Shown here piece after piece: positions 1 through 7,098 of a stretch of DNA of 16,481 bases; the stretch's first letter is position 1; each line of letters starts with the position of its first letter. The translations under genes and the position numbers were made by a program. Source of the DNA: an uncultured Ruminococcus sp. (lineage in GTDB: Bacteria > Bacillota_A > Clostridia > Oscillospirales > Ruminococcaceae); the NCBI GenBank assembly GCA_902782875.1, contig CACZPE010000023.1, positions 1-16,481 on the forward strand, written 5' to 3'. The notes under the pieces were generated by a model that searched no databases, was not told the origin of the DNA, and saw only the letters and a list, made by a program, of their open reading frames with translations.

Positions 1-524
1 ACCTCGGGGTGGAACTGTACGGCATAGAGACCTGCTGCACTGTTCTCCATAGCTGCGGTGGGGCAGTTGTCGGTGTGGGCGGTAACTGTGAAGCCCTCGG
101 GAACAGCACTTATATAATCGGTATGGCTCATCCATGAGATGTTCTTGTCCTCAAGGCCCTTGGTGTTTGAGAAAAGCACGGAGGAGCGGTCATAATAGGT
201 ATCGGTCTTGCCGTATTCCCTGCTGTCTGCGGTCTGAACCTTGCCGCCGAGAAGATGCGCCATGAGCTGTGCGCCGTAGCATATACCGAGCACGGGCACG
301 CCTATGCTGAATATCTCTTTGCTTATCGTGGGTGAGGAATCAAGATAGACGCTGTTGGGACCGCCTGTGAATATAATACCCTTAGGTGCAGCGGCCTTGA
401 TCTCTTCAATGGGTGTCTTGCAGGATCTTACCTCGCAGTATACTCCGCACTCACGCACGCGTCTTGCTATGAGCTGGTTGTACTGACCGCCGAAGTCTAT
501 GACGAGTATCAGCTGATGTTCCAT
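1..524 (-). CDS. guaA: GMP synthase (glutamine-hydrolysing), glutaminase domain, 3'-truncated by window edge
   Basis: Last step of GMP synthesis: amination of XMP with ammonia released from glutamine, in the cytoplasm. The visible 174 residues are the class I glutamine amidotransferase domain. They start [20 protein letters not shown]. The nucleophile is Cys82 in GICYGAQ, and the other two triad residues are His172 and Glu174 in FHPE at the window edge. The oxyanion-type motif FTGGPNSV lies near residue 52. The ATP pyrophosphatase and dimerisation domains would lie beyond position 1. The start is fixed by a strong ribosome site, GGAGG (complement of 531-535), 7 nt before the ATG. The gene is divergent from the GGDEF gene and is probably unrelated to the transporter locus. 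Identification is from well-conserved motifs; only the glutaminase half is visible, but the start and length of this half fit GuaA better than a stand-alone amidotransferase. Confidence 0.96.
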   Translation of the reverse strand, partial: MEHQLILVIDFGGQYNQLIARRVRECGVYCEVRSCKTPIEEIKAAAPKGIIFTGGPNSVYLDSSPTISKEIFSIGVPVLGICYGAQLMAHLLGGKVQTADSREYGKTDTYYDRSSVLFSNTKGLEDKNISWMSHTDYISAVPEGFTVTAHTDNCPTAAMENSAAGLYAVQFHPE

Positions 525-611
525 ACACTAACCTCCGTATATAAAGGGTGCCGTAAACAGACATGCCTGCCGCACGGGCCCCGAAATCTATGCAGTAACA
601 GAAAATAATAC

Positions 612-640
612 ATTATATTGTCTCATATCTTTTGTATGTT
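612..640 (-). promoter_or_regulatory. possible guaA promoter
   Basis: On the minus strand the complement of 612-617 reads TATAAT. At 17 nt spacing the -35 position (complement of 635-640) reads AACATA, a poor match to TTGACA, so only the -10 is convincing. A transcript from here would have an 80-nt leader to the guaA ATG. That leader holds a small GC-rich imperfect hairpin around 549-576. No purine-riboswitch core was recognised in it. Confidence 0.3.
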
Positions 641-747
641 TGCAAGCGTTATTTTGTAAAATTTTATTTCTGTAGTCCTTTCTGATGCGCGATAATACTC
701 ACAGGGATGCGCCTGAACAGGAAAATTATCATAAAATACACTATATA

Positions 748-779
748 TTCAAATCGAATTAACATTGTATGTATATAAT
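748..779 (+). promoter_or_regulatory. possible promoter of the GGDEF sensor gene
   Basis: An exact TATAAT lies at 774-779. The upstream region is very AT-rich but has no clear -35: TTCAAA at 748-753 is 20 nt away, and TTAACA at 759-764 is only 9 nt away. If this -10 is used, transcription begins near 786. That is downstream of the longest-frame ATG at 769 and supports the internal start at the ATG cluster near 850. Confidence 0.35.
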
Positions 780-852
780 AAATAATATGTATCTTTTCGC
801 GGCTGTGCTTTTGTTCAAAAAAGTCAACAGTAATAACAAGATAAGGATGATG

Positions 853-2784
853 ATGATGCAGAAGCGTATCGGTCTTATTATGGCTTATCCTGAATCGACC
901 TATCAGCAGAGAGTGCTTGATGCTGCGTGCTCGGTGTGCAGCGAGTACGGCTATGATCTGCTTGTGTTCACTATGCTCGTGCAGTCCTGCCATTATCAGA
1001 AGGATTATCTTGAGGGTGAACTTGATATATACGATCTTATAAATTTTGACGAGCTTGATGCTGTGCTGGTCAATACCATATCACTGAGTGAGAAAAATGA
1101 GACCTATCTGCTCGACAGGATAAGAAAAAAGATACAGAAGCAGTGCACAAAGCCTGTTGCCGCACTGGACCTTGAGTTCGGCTCGTATTTCAGGTCTATG
1201 ACCGATGAGACCTCGGCTTTTGAGATAATAACAGAGCATATGACAGCGATACACGGAGCAAGGAACATATACTTCCTTTCGGGTGTTGAAGGGCATGAGG
1301 TCTCCGAGCGCAGAGAGCGCGGCTTCAGGAATGTACTTGAGCGCTACGGCATTGCCTGTGACGAAAAGAAGATATTCTACGGCAATTTCTGGTATCCGGG
1401 CGGAGAGGCGCTTGCCGACAGGATCATATCCGGAGAGCTTGAAAAGCCCGATGCGGTGATATGCGCCAATGATTCCATGGCGATAGGCCTGTCAGAAAGA
1501 CTGGCAGAGCACGGTATCCAGGTGCCGAGGGATATAGCCGTGACAGGATATGACGCCACGGTAGAGGCGGCGGTGAACAGCCCTGCGATCACCACATATG
1601 TGCCTGAGGTAAGAATGGCCGTACACAAGGCGATAAACTACCTCAGAAAAGAGATGGACAGCACCGCGGAGCTCATAGAGCCCCACGGGAGCGATGACAA
1701 CGGACTGCGCCTCTGTGCCAGCTGCGGCTGTGCGGAGAATATACGATATATAAAGGACAGACTTCTGTCCTCACTGTGGATAAGCTCGCACAACGAGGGC
1801 AAGACACATCTTGATTCGGTGGATATGAACAAGATGCTCGACAGCTATTCGTTTGAAAAATTCACCAGTGCAAACGATGTTGACACCGGCCTTAAGGAGA
1901 TATATGCGTCTGACTGGCTGATAAGGCCTTACATCAATTTCTGGCTCTGCCTTGATCCTGACTGGCTCGACACGGAGAAGGTGCATCTGAAGGGCTATCC
2001 CGAGCAGATGAATATAGCGATACATACGGTGCCTACAGATGAATTCAGTCTGGGTGACGGACAGCACTACACTGTAAGGAACGATCATATGTTTGATACC
2101 GAAAAGCTGCTGCCGTACCTGAATGAGGAGCATGAGCCGTCGGTATTCTATTTTGTGCCCATGCATTTTTCGGATATAAGGTTCGGATATTCTGTGCTGC
2201 AGTGCGCTCTCGGGCAGAAGCGCAAGACAGCGGCGGTATTCCACAACTGGATAAGGAACGTAGGCAACGCGCTGGAGATGATACGCTCCAAGAACAGACT
2301 GACTATACTCGCCAACCGTGATGAGATGACGGGACTTTTCAACCGCAGGGGTATGGAGCATGAGCTCGGAAAGATAGATATGTCATCACAGACGGATGAG
2401 TGGCTGGTATATGTTGTTGATATGGACGGACTGAAGTATATAAACGACACCTTCGGCCATCCCGAGGGGGATTTCGCGCTCAAGACCGTATCGGCGGCTA
2501 TTATGAGCATAGCGCGTCTGGATGATATCTGTGTGCGTGCGGGCGGCGATGAGTTCTATATCGTCGGTGCCGGGCCATATGATGAGGAGCAGTGCCGCAG
2601 GCGCTATGACGATTTCCTGAAAAATCTTGATAATATGTCGCGCAATGCGGGCAAGCCCTATCCTGTGCTTGCAAGCATAGGCTTTGCTCACGGCCCTCTG
2701 TCAAGGGATATAGACGATGTACTGAGCGAAGCGGACGTGAAGATGTACGAAAGCAAGCTTGAAATGAAGCACTACAGGGGATGA
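853..2784 (+). CDS. LacI-type sugar-binding sensor fused to diguanylate cyclase (GGDEF)
   Basis: Predicted cytoplasmic sensor that makes cyclic di-GMP from two GTP in response to a small ligand, probably a sugar. Residues about 1-285 resemble the periplasmic-binding-protein-like domain of LacI regulators (KRIGLIMAYPEST, then AVICANDSMAIGLSERLAEHG, DIAVTGYDA). The usual N-terminal helix-turn-helix is absent. A cysteine cluster, CASCGC (C288, C291, C293), ends this domain. Residues about 300-480 are an unassigned middle region. The GGDEF domain covers about 488-635, with DEMTGLFNRRG, VDMDGLKYINDTFGH and an intact GGDEF at 564-568. RLDD (555-558), exactly five residues before it, is the product-inhibition I-site. 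The frame is open from 769, but TAAGGA at 842-847 is best spaced for ATG 853 or 856, and the domain begins there; 847 and 850 are also ATGs. No signal peptide or membrane segment is seen from this start. It sits directly upstream of, and in the same direction as, the transporter operon, suggesting a shared substrate. Domain calls are secure; the ligand is unknown. Confidence 0.9.
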   Translation: MMQKRIGLIMAYPESTYQQRVLDAACSVCSEYGYDLLVFTMLVQSCHYQKDYLEGELDIYDLINFDELDAVLVNTISLSEKNETYLLDRIRKKIQKQCTKPVAALDLEFGSYFRSMTDETSAFEIITEHMTAIHGARNIYFLSGVEGHEVSERRERGFRNVLERYGIACDEKKIFYGNFWYPGGEALADRIISGELEKPDAVICANDSMAIGLSERLAEHGIQVPRDIAVTGYDATVEAAVNSPAITTYVPEVRMAVHKAINYLRKEMDSTAELIEPHGSDDNGLRLCASCGCAENIRYIKDRLLSSLWISSHNEGKTHLDSVDMNKMLDSYSFEKFTSANDVDTGLKEIYASDWLIRPYINFWLCLDPDWLDTEKVHLKGYPEQMNIAIHTVPTDEFSLGDGQHYTVRNDHMFDTEKLLPYLNEEHEPSVFYFVPMHFSDIRFGYSVLQCALGQKRKTAAVFHNWIRNVGNALEMIRSKNRLTILANRDEMTGLFNRRGMEHELGKIDMSSQTDEWLVYVVDMDGLKYINDTFGHPEGDFALKTVSAAIMSIARLDDICVRAGGDEFYIVGAGPYDEEQCRRRYDDFLKNLDNMSRNAGKPYPVLASIGFAHGPLSRDIDDVLSEADVKMYESKLEMKHYRG

Positions 2785-2949
2785 TGCGGCTCCCCGATGT
2801 CCGGTCCGTGTGTATATAATAATAATTGTATATGTGTATTACCATTTTTTGCGATTATTCAGTAGAATATTACAAGTATTTTAACGGGAAAATGTTTATT
2901 ATGCACAAAAACTATGGGTTAAAATATACACAAAAATAGATTGTTAGAC
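2785..2949. other. AT-rich spacer, no gene seen
   Basis: Follows the GGDEF stop codon. I see no stem-loop plus T-run that would be a convincing terminator, and no open frame with a ribosome site. The AT-rich stretch (2810-2945) probably serves as upstream region of the promoter at 2950. Readthrough from the GGDEF gene into the transporter operon cannot be excluded. Confidence 0.5.
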
Positions 2950-2967
2950 TTGACAACTATTAGTCAA
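2950..2967. promoter_or_regulatory. candidate operator palindrome over the -35 and spacer
   Basis: TTGACAACT (2950-2958) and ATTAGTCAA (2959-2967) form an 18-bp imperfect palindrome; 7 of 9 positions are symmetric. It overlaps the -35 hexamer, so a bound protein would block RNA polymerase. Half of the symmetry comes from the -35 hexamer itself, which weakens the case. It lacks the central CG typical of LacI-family operators, and no regulator is encoded in the visible cluster. Confidence 0.4.
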
Positions 2968-2978
2968 CTTGTTATAAT
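2950..2978 (+). promoter_or_regulatory. consensus sigma-A promoter of the transporter operon
   Basis: TTGACA (2950-2955), a 17-nt spacer and TATAAT (2973-2978) match the housekeeping consensus at every position. The predicted start of transcription is near 2985. That gives a leader of about 210-220 nt before the binding-protein gene. A promoter this close to consensus usually needs repression or downstream control if the operon is to be inducible. Confidence 0.88.
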
Positions 2979-2984
2979 ATTTAC

Positions 2985-3198
2985 ACGGGCTATCAGTTTT
3001 TTTCATCATTTACCGTATTATTTCATGTTCTTTATAAGAAGCTTTGTGCTCACTGCAATGCCATCCGCACTGCATTTTAGCGGGGCGGCGGCATTGCTGT
3101 GTGTATAAGAATGTGCGGATTTGTTTATTGTGAAAGATGCATATGTCTGTGAAATAAACAGCCTGTACTGTGTACGGGGCTGAATTAAGAAAGGTGGT
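2985..3198 (+). ncRNA. structured 5' leader of the transporter mRNA (possible pseudoknot)
   Basis: GCAATGCC (3055-3062) is an exact complement of GGCATTGC (3090-3097); CAC/GTG (3051-3053 with 3099-3101) extends the stem past one T-T mismatch. Directly inside the loop, ATCCGCAC (3063-3070) is an exact complement of GTGCGGAT (3113-3120), which lies outside the hairpin. The two 8-bp stems therefore interleave as an H-type pseudoknot. Alternatively CCGC (3065-3068) pairs inside the hairpin with GCGG (3085-3088), so two folds compete. A further 7-bp hairpin (3162-3168 with 3172-3178) sits 12 nt before the ribosome site. TATAAGAA occurs on both sides of the hairpin (3033-3040, 3104-3111). By eye it does not fit cyclic di-GMP classes I or II or purine riboswitches. 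The complementarities are direct observations; a regulatory role is inference. Confidence 0.45.
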
Positions 3199-3205
3199 CT
3201 GTCTT

Positions 3206-6109
3206 TTGTCAGGGAAATCAGGTCTGAAACGGCTGCTGTCCGGTCTGACCGCTTTGATGCTGTGTGCGGCGACATTCACTGCTGTCCCTGCTGAAAAAGC
3301 TTCGGCTGAGACGTATGAGTTGCCGACGATCAGTTATACTAAACAAAAGACCTATTCCGAGTACTTTGACGAGATCAGCGATGCGGCGCATCCGAGCGGC
3401 GAGATCTATATGGATTATACGTCAAGTGCTGACGGGGCAGAGGTCGAAGTCGGGCAGTATCCTGCCGACGGCGGCGAAAAGAAGGACGCTGTCATATGGA
3501 AAAACGAGGAAGGCAATGTATCCTATACGGTTGATGTGCCGCAGGACGGTGCATACAACATCGAGATGTGCTATTATCCCGTACTGGCGGGAAATACCGT
3601 TTCAGAGATATCTGTACTGATAGACGGAGAAAGTCCTTACGATACCGCGACAAGAGTAAGCATACCCCGCCGCTGGCATTCAAGGAATGAGATAAAGCAG
3701 AATGAAAGAGGCAATGAGACAAGACCGCCGCAGGTGGAGGAGCCTGACTGGATAACCACGATGCTCAAAGATTCCGACGGCCTTTTCAATGAGCCTCTGT
3801 ATTTTGAATTGAGCGCAGGTACACACGTGATAACGTTTTCATCAGAGAGAGCGGCTATTGCGATAAACTATGTGAAGCTGTGCCAGTATGAAGCTGCGCC
3901 CGCCTATACAGCGCCCTCCGAGGCTGAACTCGCGAAGAATGCAGGTACCGCTTCCATAAAGGTGCAGGGCGAGAACTTTGCGTACACCAATTCGCAGATG
4001 CTTTTCCCCACGTATGACAGAGGAAACTATCTGACCGAGGATCATACGGGCGAGAGCACGGATCCCGTAAAGGAGCGCTACAATACTGTCGGCAACGATA
4101 CATGGAACAAGCAGGAGCAGATGATAACATGGAAGATCGATGTCCCTGCGGAAGGCTGGTATAAAGTCGGCATAAAGGCAAGACAGGACGATATGAGAGG
4201 CTTCTATTCAAACAGAAGGCTCTATATAGACGGTACTGTGCCCTCTGCTCCCTTTGATCAGATCAAGTTCTACTATGATCCCGAGTGGCAGATGACTTAT
4301 CCCACGGATGACTCCGGCGCACCTGCCTATGTGTACCTCACACAGGGCACCCACGAGCTGTCTCTTGAGGCTATACCCGGTGAGATAGGCGAATCCATGC
4401 GCGTACTTGACGGTATAGTATACGAAGCAAATCAGTACTATCTCAAGATACTGATGATCACGGGACCGAACCCCGACCGTTATACAGACTACTACGTACA
4501 GAAAGAGATACCCGAGCTGATACCCGCCTTCCAGAGACTGTCCGACAGCCTCAAGGCAGAGCAGGCAAAGATCGAGGGCCTCTCGAACTCCTCGGGCTCT
4601 GAGGCGACTACTCTCGCAAGATTTGCGGAAGTGCTCGACCGCTGCATAAAGAAGCCCAACAAGATCCAGAACTTCATATCCAACTCATCTATAAAGGATA
4701 ATATCGCTGCTCTTTCCGCATGGATGAAGCAGTACAGAATGCAGCCCCTTGAAGTCGATTTTATCGAGCTTTGCCCTGCTGACAAGGAATTCACTCCCGT
4801 AAAGGAGAATTTCTTCAAGGCTGCGGGCTATGCCGTAAAGGGCTTTGTAGGCTCCTTCTTCGAGGACTATACGGTGCTTTCCGACAGTTCCAAGGATTCC
4901 ATCATGGTCTGGGTGACCCTCGGCCGTGACCAGGCTACAGTCGTAAAGGAACTGACCGATTCTGAATTCAATACCACCCATGATACCAAGGTGTCCATAA
5001 ACCTTGTACAGGGTACCATCATGGAAGCCGTGCTTGCGGGCAAGGGTCCTGATGTGGCAATGTTCGTCGGCGGTGAATTTCCCGTAAACCTTGCTATAAG
5101 AGATCTTCTTGTTCCCCTTGACAATATGGACGGCTTTGATGAGGTGACATCAAGATTCCAGGAGAAGGCTCTCGTTCACTATCAGTTCAACGGCAGCACC
5201 TACGGCATCCCTCTTGCAAGGGACTTCCCGATGATGTTCTACCGCACGGATACCCTTGCGGAGCTCGGCATTGAGCATCCGCCGGAGACATGGGACGATC
5301 TTATCGATATGCTCCCTGCTTTCCAGAGAAAGTATCTGCAGCCCGGTCTTATACTCCCTGCGAGCCTCGGCGTTGCTCCCTCCACGGAGGCGGGTCACAC
5401 CTATGCAATGCTCATGCTCCAGTCGGGCATAAACTACTATAACGATGAGCAGACCGCCACCACCTTTGATTCTGTCGAGGCCGTCGAGGCATTCGACAAG
5501 TGGACGCAGTTCTATACAACCTATCAGTTCGACCAGGTGTACGATGCGTTCACAAGATTCAGAACAGGCGAGGCTCCCATAGTTATCCAGAACTACAATG
5601 CGTTCTACAACCAGCTTGAAGTAGCTGCTCCCGAAATATCGGGCGCATGGGATTTCTGCCCCGTGCCCGGCACAAGGAGAGCGGACGGCACTGTATCCCA
5701 CGCTGCGAATTCCGGCGGAAGCGGTATCATCGTAATGAAGGACTGCAGGAACGTACAGGGCGCATGGGAATACATCAAGTGGTTCACATCCGATGATGTG
5801 ATGGTAGAATACGGCCAGAACGTCGAAGGCGTTATGGGTCCTCTCGGACGCTTCAGCACTGCCAACGTCAATGCGCTCCAGAAGCTCAACTGGTCCAAGA
5901 CCGACCTTGAAAAGATCAACGCTCAGCTCAACGAGCTTGATGAGATACCGATAACACCGTCCTCGTATGTTGTTACCAGAAGTATAATGAATGCGTTCCG
6001 CTCGGTAGTAAACGAGAACCAGAACGCAAGAGAACAGCTCCGATGGTACAACAGGGACATTAATGCCGAGATCACGAGAAAGCGCAAGAACCTCGGTCTT
6101 GACGAATAA
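3206..6109 (+). CDS. giant extracellular carbohydrate-binding protein of an ABC importer, with two N-terminal beta-sandwich modules
   Basis: Captures the transported sugar outside the membrane and delivers it to the permeases. At 967 residues it is about twice the usual size of a family 1 solute-binding protein. Residues 1-34 form a signal peptide (GLKRLLSGLTALMLC..., cleavage probable after AEKASA). Two related beta-rich modules follow, about 58-228 and 248-408. Both pair a YTVDVPQDGAYNI-type strand (WKIDVPAEGWYKV in the second) with an L(S/T)xGTH strand near the end, as in carbohydrate-binding modules. A helical region spans about 430-560. The binding-protein domain proper runs from about 563 to 950 (AGKGPDVAMFVGGEFPVNLA, YGIPLARDFPMMFYRTDTLA, PETWDDLIDMLP). 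The residue before the only signal-region Cys is Leu, so there is no lipobox. Start: TTG 3206, 8 nt after AAGGTGG (3191-3197); the in-frame GTG at 3170 would lie before the ribosome site and add nothing useful. First gene of the operon. Transport class is secure, substrate unknown. Confidence 0.9.
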   Translation: MSGKSGLKRLLSGLTALMLCAATFTAVPAEKASAETYELPTISYTKQKTYSEYFDEISDAAHPSGEIYMDYTSSADGAEVEVGQYPADGGEKKDAVIWKNEEGNVSYTVDVPQDGAYNIEMCYYPVLAGNTVSEISVLIDGESPYDTATRVSIPRRWHSRNEIKQNERGNETRPPQVEEPDWITTMLKDSDGLFNEPLYFELSAGTHVITFSSERAAIAINYVKLCQYEAAPAYTAPSEAELAKNAGTASIKVQGENFAYTNSQMLFPTYDRGNYLTEDHTGESTDPVKERYNTVGNDTWNKQEQMITWKIDVPAEGWYKVGIKARQDDMRGFYSNRRLYIDGTVPSAPFDQIKFYYDPEWQMTYPTDDSGAPAYVYLTQGTHELSLEAIPGEIGESMRVLDGIVYEANQYYLKILMITGPNPDRYTDYYVQKEIPELIPAFQRLSDSLKAEQAKIEGLSNSSGSEATTLARFAEVLDRCIKKPNKIQNFISNSSIKDNIAALSAWMKQYRMQPLEVDFIELCPADKEFTPVKENFFKAAGYAVKGFVGSFFEDYTVLSDSSKDSIMVWVTLGRDQATVVKELTDSEFNTTHDTKVSINLVQGTIMEAVLAGKGPDVAMFVGGEFPVNLAIRDLLVPLDNMDGFDEVTSRFQEKALVHYQFNGSTYGIPLARDFPMMFYRTDTLAELGIEHPPETWDDLIDMLPAFQRKYLQPGLILPASLGVAPSTEAGHTYAMLMLQSGINYYNDEQTATTFDSVEAVEAFDKWTQFYTTYQFDQVYDAFTRFRTGEAPIVIQNYNAFYNQLEVAAPEISGAWDFCPVPGTRRADGTVSHAANSGGSGIIVMKDCRNVQGAWEYIKWFTSDDVMVEYGQNVEGVMGPLGRFSTANVNALQKLNWSKTDLEKINAQLNELDEIPITPSSYVVTRSIMNAFRSVVNENQNAREQLRWYNRDINAEITRKRKNLGLDE

Positions 6110-6123
6110 AGGAGGGTAAAATT

Positions 6124-7086
6124 TTGGCAGAACAGGCTGCAAAAAAAGAGATTCTGCTCCCTTCGGAGAGAAAAATGAGCCGTAAGGAGAAAAGAGATTA
6201 TACTCTCCACGAGATGAAGAGAAACTATATGTGCTACATCATGCTCGCACCGTTTATGCTCTTCTTCATCATATTCACGGTCGTACCCGTAATCATGTCG
6301 CTCCCCATGGGCTTTACCAGCTTTGATATGGCGAGCTTCCCGAAGTGGGTAGGATTTCAGAATTTCTATACGCTCTTCCTTGACGACGATGTATTCATGA
6401 AGTCGATAAGGACAACACTGATATTTGCGATATTCACCGGACCTCTCAGCTATATGATGAGCTTTATGCTCGCATGGCTGATAAATGAGCTCCACCCCAC
6501 GCTCAAGACACTGTTCACGCTCGTATTCTATGCGCCGTCAATGGCAGGAAATATCTACTTTGTATGGCAGCTGATATTCTCGGGCGACCAGTACGGTTAT
6601 CTCAACGCGTTCCTTATGGAGCTGGGCATAACCTACAATGCAAGACAGTGGCTCACCGATGCGTCCCTCATGCTCGGATGCGTTATCATAGTACAGCTCT
6701 GGGTATCCATGGGTGCAGGCTTCCTTGCAATGCGTGCAGGTTTCCAGGGCATAGACAAGTCCATGTATGAAGCAGGTGCCATCGAGGGCATAAAGAACCG
6801 CTGGCAGGAACTTATATACATCACGATCCCGTCTATGGGTCCTTCGCTGATGTTCGCTGCTGTTATGCAGATAGTACAGGCCTTCACCTGCGATATCGTG
6901 GGACGTACCCTCGCAGGCTTCCCGTCAACGGATTACAAGGTACACACCATTATGACTCATGCCTTCGACTACGGCTGGGTAAGATATGAGATGGGCTACT
7001 CGGCTGCGATATGCTTTGTGCTTTTCGTGGTGATGCTCGTCTGCAACAACCTCGTCGGCAAGATGCTCGGCAAGTACATTGACTAA
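6124..7086 (+). CDS. sugar ABC transporter permease, pair A subunit 1 (MalF/LplB-like)
   Basis: Integral membrane subunit, 320 residues, probably forming a heterodimeric channel with the next gene product. About six hydrophobic segments follow a charged cytoplasmic start of about 34 residues. The first begins YIMLAPFMLFFIIFTVVPVI, the typical opening of this family. The cytoplasmic EAA loop that docks the ATPase is at about 216-236 (EAGAIEGIKNRWQELIYITIP). The start is TTG 6124, 8 nt after GGAGG (6111-6115); it lies 14 nt after the binding-protein stop codon, so the two are co-transcribed. Compared with permease 12651-13550 it is clearly divergent by eye, so it is not a recent copy. No ATPase gene is present in the window. 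Confidence 0.93.
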   Translation: MAEQAAKKEILLPSERKMSRKEKRDYTLHEMKRNYMCYIMLAPFMLFFIIFTVVPVIMSLPMGFTSFDMASFPKWVGFQNFYTLFLDDDVFMKSIRTTLIFAIFTGPLSYMMSFMLAWLINELHPTLKTLFTLVFYAPSMAGNIYFVWQLIFSGDQYGYLNAFLMELGITYNARQWLTDASLMLGCVIIVQLWVSMGAGFLAMRAGFQGIDKSMYEAGAIEGIKNRWQELIYITIPSMGPSLMFAAVMQIVQAFTCDIVGRTLAGFPSTDYKVHTIMTHAFDYGWVRYEMGYSAAICFVLFVVMLVCNNLVGKMLGKYID

Positions 7087-7098
7087 GAGGTGAGCTAA

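Noticed and set aside
525..605. Purine-type riboswitch in the guaA leader
   Set aside because: On the guaA strand no conserved purine-aptamer core was found; a CCGTAAA string is on the opposite strand and isolated.
769..852. Longer N-terminus (28 extra residues, MYIINNMYLF onward) for the GGDEF sensor
   Set aside because: The upstream ATG has no ribosome site and overlaps an exact TATAAT; TAAGGA at 842-847 serves the ATG cluster at 853/856, where the known domain begins.
664..993. 109-residue minus-strand open frame between guaA and the sensor gene
   Set aside because: No ribosome site; runs through AT-rich promoter DNA and opposite the sensor gene; composition (many His/Ile) unlike a protein.
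2806..2850. Terminator after the GGDEF gene (TATATAATAATAATTGTATA followed by TTTTTT)
   Set aside because: The AT-only complementarity is weak and broken, so it would not form a stable terminator stem.
2985..3198. Leader as a known cyclic di-GMP riboswitch, tempting because of the neighbouring cyclase
   Set aside because: The conserved sequence elements of classes I and II, as I know them, are not visible; only the presence of a pseudoknot is shared with class II.
3170..3205. Upstream GTG start for the solute-binding protein
   Set aside because: It lies upstream of the good ribosome site AAGGTGG (3191-3197) and inside a 7-bp hairpin; TTG 3206 gives a normal signal peptide.
3010..3279. Two minus-strand frames of 85-89 residues over the leader
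   Set aside because: No start signals and no recognisable protein; they overlap the leader hairpin and the start of the binding-protein gene.
5150..6142. 330-residue minus-strand frame
   Set aside because: Lies wholly opposite the clearly coding solute-binding domain; a codon-bias shadow with no ribosome site or domain.
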